A stretch of DNA of 64,000 nucleotides from Amphiura filiformis. Taxonomy: Eukaryota > Echinodermata > Ophiuroidea > Amphilepidida > Amphiuridae. The notes beneath the pieces were generated by a model. It was given only the letters and a program-made list of their open reading frames with translations, was not told where the DNA came from and searched no databases. The position numbers and the translations under genes are program-made. Position 1 is the stretch's first letter. Each line of letters starts with the position of its first letter. Shown here piece by piece: positions 59,543 to 64,000 of this stretch. The stretch spans positions 310,001-374,000 of the forward strand of contig NW_027305511.1 in NCBI RefSeq assembly GCF_039555335.1. Direction: 5' to 3'.

Positions 59543-59722
59543 ATTTACACAAGCAGTCCCGGCAAACAAGCAGCTCAGTGCTATGAGACCTGTTGCCCTC
59601 AACGCATTATGCCCTGGGCATTTTGACACAGAGGCGAAGCTTTAATAGGACATAATGCGTTACAATTTGAGGGCAACAGGTCTAAAAGCACTGAGCTGCT
59701 TCCCGGGACTGCTTGTGTAAAT
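59543..59722. repeat. Inverted repeat, arms about 80 bp
   Basis: ATTTACACAAGCAGTCCCGG (59543) to the complement of the same at 59705-59722, with GAGGGCAACAGGTCT... in both arms. It contains the candidate signal-peptide exon 59551-59629. Confidence 0.8.
59551..59629 (-). CDS. Candidate nAChR exon 1 (signal peptide), weak
   Basis: An ATG on the - strand opens 26 codons with a basic-polar start and a hydrophobic core (TGLIALSCLFAGTA), ending in phase 1 before GTGTAAAT. That phase fits the acceptor at 51366, giving a small-residue cleavage site just before the mature chain. Against it: the segment lies in an inverted repeat (59543-59620 against 59640-59722), the intron would be about 8.2 kb, and no transcript evidence is available. 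Confidence 0.22.
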
Positions 59723-61314
59723 AAAACTATTAAAGCTTCACGGATCTGATATGGAAAAATTGTCCTAGGATTATACTTGAATTATAATAACAATTCCTTT
59801 AAAAAGGAACAGGGCGAGCAAATGAGGAAGTGTCAAGATAAAGGTGTAGTTATTTTATTGTTTGAAATGTTTCTATAATTCGCATCGATCATAATGAGTA
59901 TGTTTTACGTACCTCAAATGACAAGGACTACGGTACTTAGCCCATGATCTTGCAATGAGACTGTACTCAGTGTATTGACAGTGTAGCCCATTTGTCTAAT
60001 CATTTTGACTATTTAATTCTGACCATTGTGATTAAAACAGGCTTTCAGATTGGTGAGCTATTGTGTACCAAGTGACCGGGCACGTATAATAAAATACACT
60101 GGATAATTCATGACAGCCTATTTACTGGCAAAAGGTGGGCCAAATAAATCTTAGTTGATTCTTGAACACAATTTAAGCAGGAACCTTGAGGCAGAATTTG
60201 AATACATATTATCCTGTAACGTTTACTTAGCCTAACAGTCAATGAACGTTCATTGTTAGCATAATAAGTAGCTTTGGGTATCCTATGTTTATGAAAAAAA
60301 GTGTTTACAAACGAATAACATCTGCTATACATATGTACATCTACTTGCTAATACACTTAAAGTCTAATAGAAATGAAGGATAATGAACAATTACAGAATA
60401 TTTATTGTTGATTAAAGTAGCTATGGGTACATACAATGTTTACATAATAAGAGCGTTAATGTTTTGTACATGAAGTTAACGTCTTTGCTACATAGCTAGT
60501 TGTTAATACATCGAAAATGTGACTAGAGATTTACAATTTGATGACATTCAAAATAATTTAGTATTGAAGAATTTCAACAAATTACAGAACTTTCATTTGT
60601 TGACATACTAGCAATATCGTTAACAATGTTGAAAATCATGTTCATAAGCGTAACATCCTCTATACATCTATTTAGGCCTATTAATGTTCATAAACGTATA
60701 ACAATTTGATACATCTATATCTTAATGCTCATAAACGTAACATCCTCGAAACATCTATTTATTAATGTTCATAAACGTCCTTGGTACATCTATTTCTATT
60801 TCAATGCTATTTTATCTCCGTGTTCTGACAATAAATTTGACCCGAATAACATTTGTAAGAGGTAGAAACCTATCAGGTGGCGAGTGGCATGATAGACCCG
60901 GCAACTTGTGACACCGCCCGGCCGTATGGCATTTTCCAACATACTCGGTTAATTTTGTGGGGTTCATTATCGAACCCCAACGGTTTTAGCTTGTATTTAT
61001 ATTATTTATTAACATAGGCCTATTTGTTTGTGATATTTCAAGCGTTTTAAAATTTCAAAATAATCCCATTCAATTACACGGTTGACGATGGAAATTTACT
61101 GAATTTAGAGAATGCACTGCGACCACCACCTGAAACCTATCAAAATAATATTATTTACTAATCCCATAACTGTTCAAATATTTATAATATGTTAACATGT
61201 TTTAATGTCAACAACAGCCCTCACATAACAGACATTAATTCTCAATTGGCAGGATCCATAAGTGCTAAAGTAAATACATTTTCTCTTATCACCTGTCTAA
61301 GTTTCCCCATTTAA

Positions 61315-61883
61315 GGGGTGGGGTATGAACGTTTGGACAGTATTTATTGTGGGACATTAGAGCACATCAGACATGTTGAATTGCATTCTGAATACGAAGA
61401 ATGTCCTTTTGATATAAAATAATTTTGATTTTTTGAAATTCGCAAATGATGATTTTTACTTAAAGTGTATGTAGGTGGGATGAAAAAGCCGACGATCAAT
61501 TGAAAATTGTGACCTTTCGTATTGAAGATATGGGTCTTTTTCCCAAAACACAAACAAATTAGGTCATTTTGGAAAAAAATCAATATCTTCAATTATGAAA
61601 GGTCAAAATTGTTCAAATGATCGGCTTCTCCTCCCAGCTACATACACTTTAAGAATATGTCATTAGATTTATAAAATTTACTTCGAGGACTGTTATATCA
61701 AAAATATGAAAAATATCAAATTTTAATAATTTGTCATAAAATTTGTATTACATCGTGATTTTCAAAAAATGAAAATTATTTGATATCAGAAAGACATTCT
61801 TCGTATTAGGAATGCAATTCGATATGTCTGATGTGCTCTCATGTCCCACAAAAAATACTATCGAAACGCTCATTCCAGATCCC
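61315..61883. mobile_element. Palindromic TTAA-flanked MITE, copy 3 (569 bp)
   Basis: The inverted-arm counterpart of 53227-53803, with TTAA at 61311-61314 and 61884-61887. The Harbinger-like element 61888-63867 is inserted at its right TTAA. Confidence 0.8.
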
Positions 61884-61887
61884 TTAA

Positions 61888-63867
61888 GGGAGTGTTCATA
61901 AATACTTTGGTGGGGGGGGCTGGAAAATATTTTTTTTCATGTCGAAAATCTTTTAACCCCCCCTCTTCGTGAACCCAAAACTTTTTGACCCCCCTCTTAT
62001 TGGACCTAAAACTTTTTTGACCCCCCTCATATTAGGTTCAAAACTATTTTGACCCCCCCCCCCCTCATTTTAATGTATCATTCTACATCAAAGGACAGTG
62101 GATTTATATTAATGATACTAAAATTTGTATTGATGATGCAATGAAATTGTACGTCCATGTCATTGATATAAAATATGTGAAATTGTGGACATGTTTTATC
62201 ATTTTGTAGAGTAGCTCATATAAGTAGCCTATGTTTTAAGTACCGTATTAAAAAACATCAATGGATGATTTGAATCATTCAGTGGCAGTGGAAGCATTGA
62301 AATTTAGGGGGGGGGGTCGGGTGACGAGCAAACGTTTTGTATTTTACACTATTTTTGGTCCATGATCGGGGTGAATTTGGGTGGAAAAGGGGCTCCTTGT
62401 CCCTTTTCTTTTCCTTCCAGATTTATCTTTCATTTTTTGACAGGGGAACTTTTTCTTTCATCTTTGTCATGGGGAACTTTCCCCCTTGCTCCCTTGGCTA
62501 CGCTACTGCCGAAATGCCCGCCGAAATGGTGTGTTTTGCTATTATTTGATGGACCAGTTCGCGTGATCGCGAAGCGCAAAATTGTGCAATTTTACCCTAT
62601 TTGGGCCCAAAACACGGACGCTTTTTGATGTGCTAAAAAAGTTGCATAGGGCAATTATTGTTTTTTTTTCTCTTACTAGGATTTTTAGGTGGATGTTCCC
62701 CATGGAAACAATTACGGGGATGTGTACCCTAGACTACCCTGTAGTCCACTTGCCCATTGTGCATACTCTGGATATTGTATTTAAGCTTAAAACTCTGATT
62801 TAATTAATGTATGCACAATTGATAGATTTTCACATCTGTTCTTTTCAGTCACCCTACTCCCTCTGTTTGTTAGCTTCCCAAATGGACTACTGACATTGGA
62901 TTGCGGTTTTCATGCTTAACACGGCGGTCTATGAGCTTCTATGGATGAGATTGTCGGAAATCTGGCCTACTAAAATTGGCCATGATGTAATGCATCTTTA
63001 AATGGATCTGGCTTGTGATTGGTCGCCCTGATCTCGTTATGGTTTAAATCCTCCGGGTACCTGTCATTACCATTAATAACTACATGGTACACAAGTATGT
63101 GGCCTACCCCGCCTTTGTGTTGTGTAATTGCATGAACGCGTCAATAAGTGCATGAACGCGTCTTGTATTTGCTTGCGGTTAAATTTGATTGATAAACAAG
63201 TATGATTGACAGTGTGAGTGTTAGGGACTTTGCCCATTCAAAATCCCGTTTAAAATCAAAAGTCCATAGTCTATGTGTACCCCGGTTCTCAAAGATTACT
63301 CTGCTTATATGATTATAATGCAACATGATTTAGTTGTGTATATCAGTGATAACAAATTAATAATCTGTAGGCCTACTGCATGAAACATTATTGTAAAAAT
63401 TGTCAACACTAAACAAGAACAAAGATATTGCACCTTTTTAGTGATTTAAAGAGCAGACCAGAAGGAACTGACACAAACTTCAAAATTAAGTTATAGACAA
63501 CAAGACAATTTTAACACTTCATACTTATATATCTTTGACTATTGAATGACTTGTCAAAATACTAATAGGACCTGATCAAATGTATACCCTTATCTGGAAT
63601 GAAATTTTGTTGTGGTTATATATGAACATTTGCTCGCGTAGCGCGCGAAAAAAATTGTAGGCTATTTTATATTTTTCGCTTCAGGACTAATGTTGCTAAA
63701 GTTTTTGCCCCCCCCCCCCCCTATATGTGCCCAACAACTTTTTAACCCCCCCTGTTCATACACCCAAAACTTTTTTAACCCCCCTATTCAGAACTCCTAA
63801 AATTTTATGACCCCCCCTACATATTTTCCAGCCCCCCCCCCCTACCAAAGTATTTATGAACGCTCCC
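61888..63867. mobile_element. Harbinger-like non-autonomous element, 1980 bp, TAA duplication
   Basis: Termini GGGAGTGTTCATAAATACTT and GGGAGCGTTCATAAATACTT (complement), with TAA at 61885-61887 and 63868-63870. The ends resemble those of 23616-23846 (GGGAxxGTTCA). Inside are long G/C runs in the sub-terminal regions and a dispersed repeat near 62290-62640, but no transposase. It sits exactly in the TTAA at the end of the element 61315-61883, and its absence from the opposite arm at 53226 shows it is younger than the inverted repeat. Confidence 0.85.
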
Positions 63868-64000
63868 TAAGTACTCTCTTTAATTTACTCAAGGTTGTGT
63901 TTGTATAAATGAATTCAGTAATAGGTCCTATAAAAACAGCCTCGTGAAAAGGACATGTTGACATAAATTAATTGACTGTGTGGTGGTTATAGTATCATTA

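Larger units (their letters stand above)
59786..63998 (-). repeat. Right arm of the large inverted repeat, with insertions
   Basis: Inverted match of 53103-54765. It is longer because it carries the Harbinger-like element 61888-63867 and about 500 bp at 60640-61150 with a 4-unit tandem repeat (TTAATGTTCATAAACGT...AACATCCTCGAAACATCT). The match runs to the last bases of the window, so the repeat continues beyond it. Confidence 0.85.

Overview
The window is eukaryotic, AT-rich and intron-rich, and dense in dispersed repeats. It looks like a marine invertebrate deuterostome (echinoderm or hemichordate). This rests on the gene architectures, compact exons in repeat-filled introns, and the mix of short TTAA-, TAA- and TA-flanked elements, Penelope-like fragments and Jockey-superfamily LINEs. 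It is an inference; nothing here fixes the species.

Two host genes lie tail to tail. On the + strand, 24-35309 holds 34 recognisable exons of a receptor-type protein tyrosine phosphatase whose 5' end lies before the window. In order it encodes TIE-receptor-like EGF modules (24-6032), five fibronectin type III domains (6445-12895), one membrane span (13387-13489), a tyrosine-rich juxtamembrane part (13774-16003), a first phosphatase domain D1 (16094-25700), a second domain D2 (28791-33974) and a short tail with a 16-residue duplication (35127-35309). D1 keeps the catalytic Cys and Arg but has changed three other conserved elements. D2 has lost the catalytic Cys. The protein looks like a receptor with a weakened or re-purposed D1 and a pseudophosphatase D2.

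On the - strand, 51366 down to 37921 holds a nicotinic acetylcholine receptor alpha-type subunit. It has its Cys-loop, the vicinal Cys pair of loop C and four membrane spans. The large intron between its first two recognised exons carries a nearly complete LINE (about 44860-49970, + strand) with ORF1, endonuclease and reverse transcriptase.

From about 50 kb to the end I recognise no certain host gene except the first receptor exon at 51218-51366 and a weak candidate signal-peptide exon near 59.6 kb. This part is built from repeats: a degenerate CGGAATAGAGAACC array, copies of a palindromic TTAA-flanked element, and a large inverted repeat (53.1-54.8 kb against 59.8-64.0 kb) that is still open at the window end. 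Between its arms lie a LINE 3' fragment, a tRNA-derived SINE and a CACTA-like element with a perfect 28-bp hairpin.

Several insertions have readable target-site duplications: a hAT-like element (8 bp, CTAGATGG), a MULE-like element (9 bp, CATGGTCTC) inside a Penelope-like fragment, two Harbinger-like elements (TAA), a mariner-like element (TA) and several TTAA elements. Other structures of note are a 16-copy 110-bp minisatellite between D1 and D2, a 140-bp-arm palindrome carrying an exon-like segment, and decayed tandem copies of an exon 3' end in the following intron. No CRISPR array, rRNA or intact tRNA was seen. All boundaries were read by eye from splice sites and terminal repeats.
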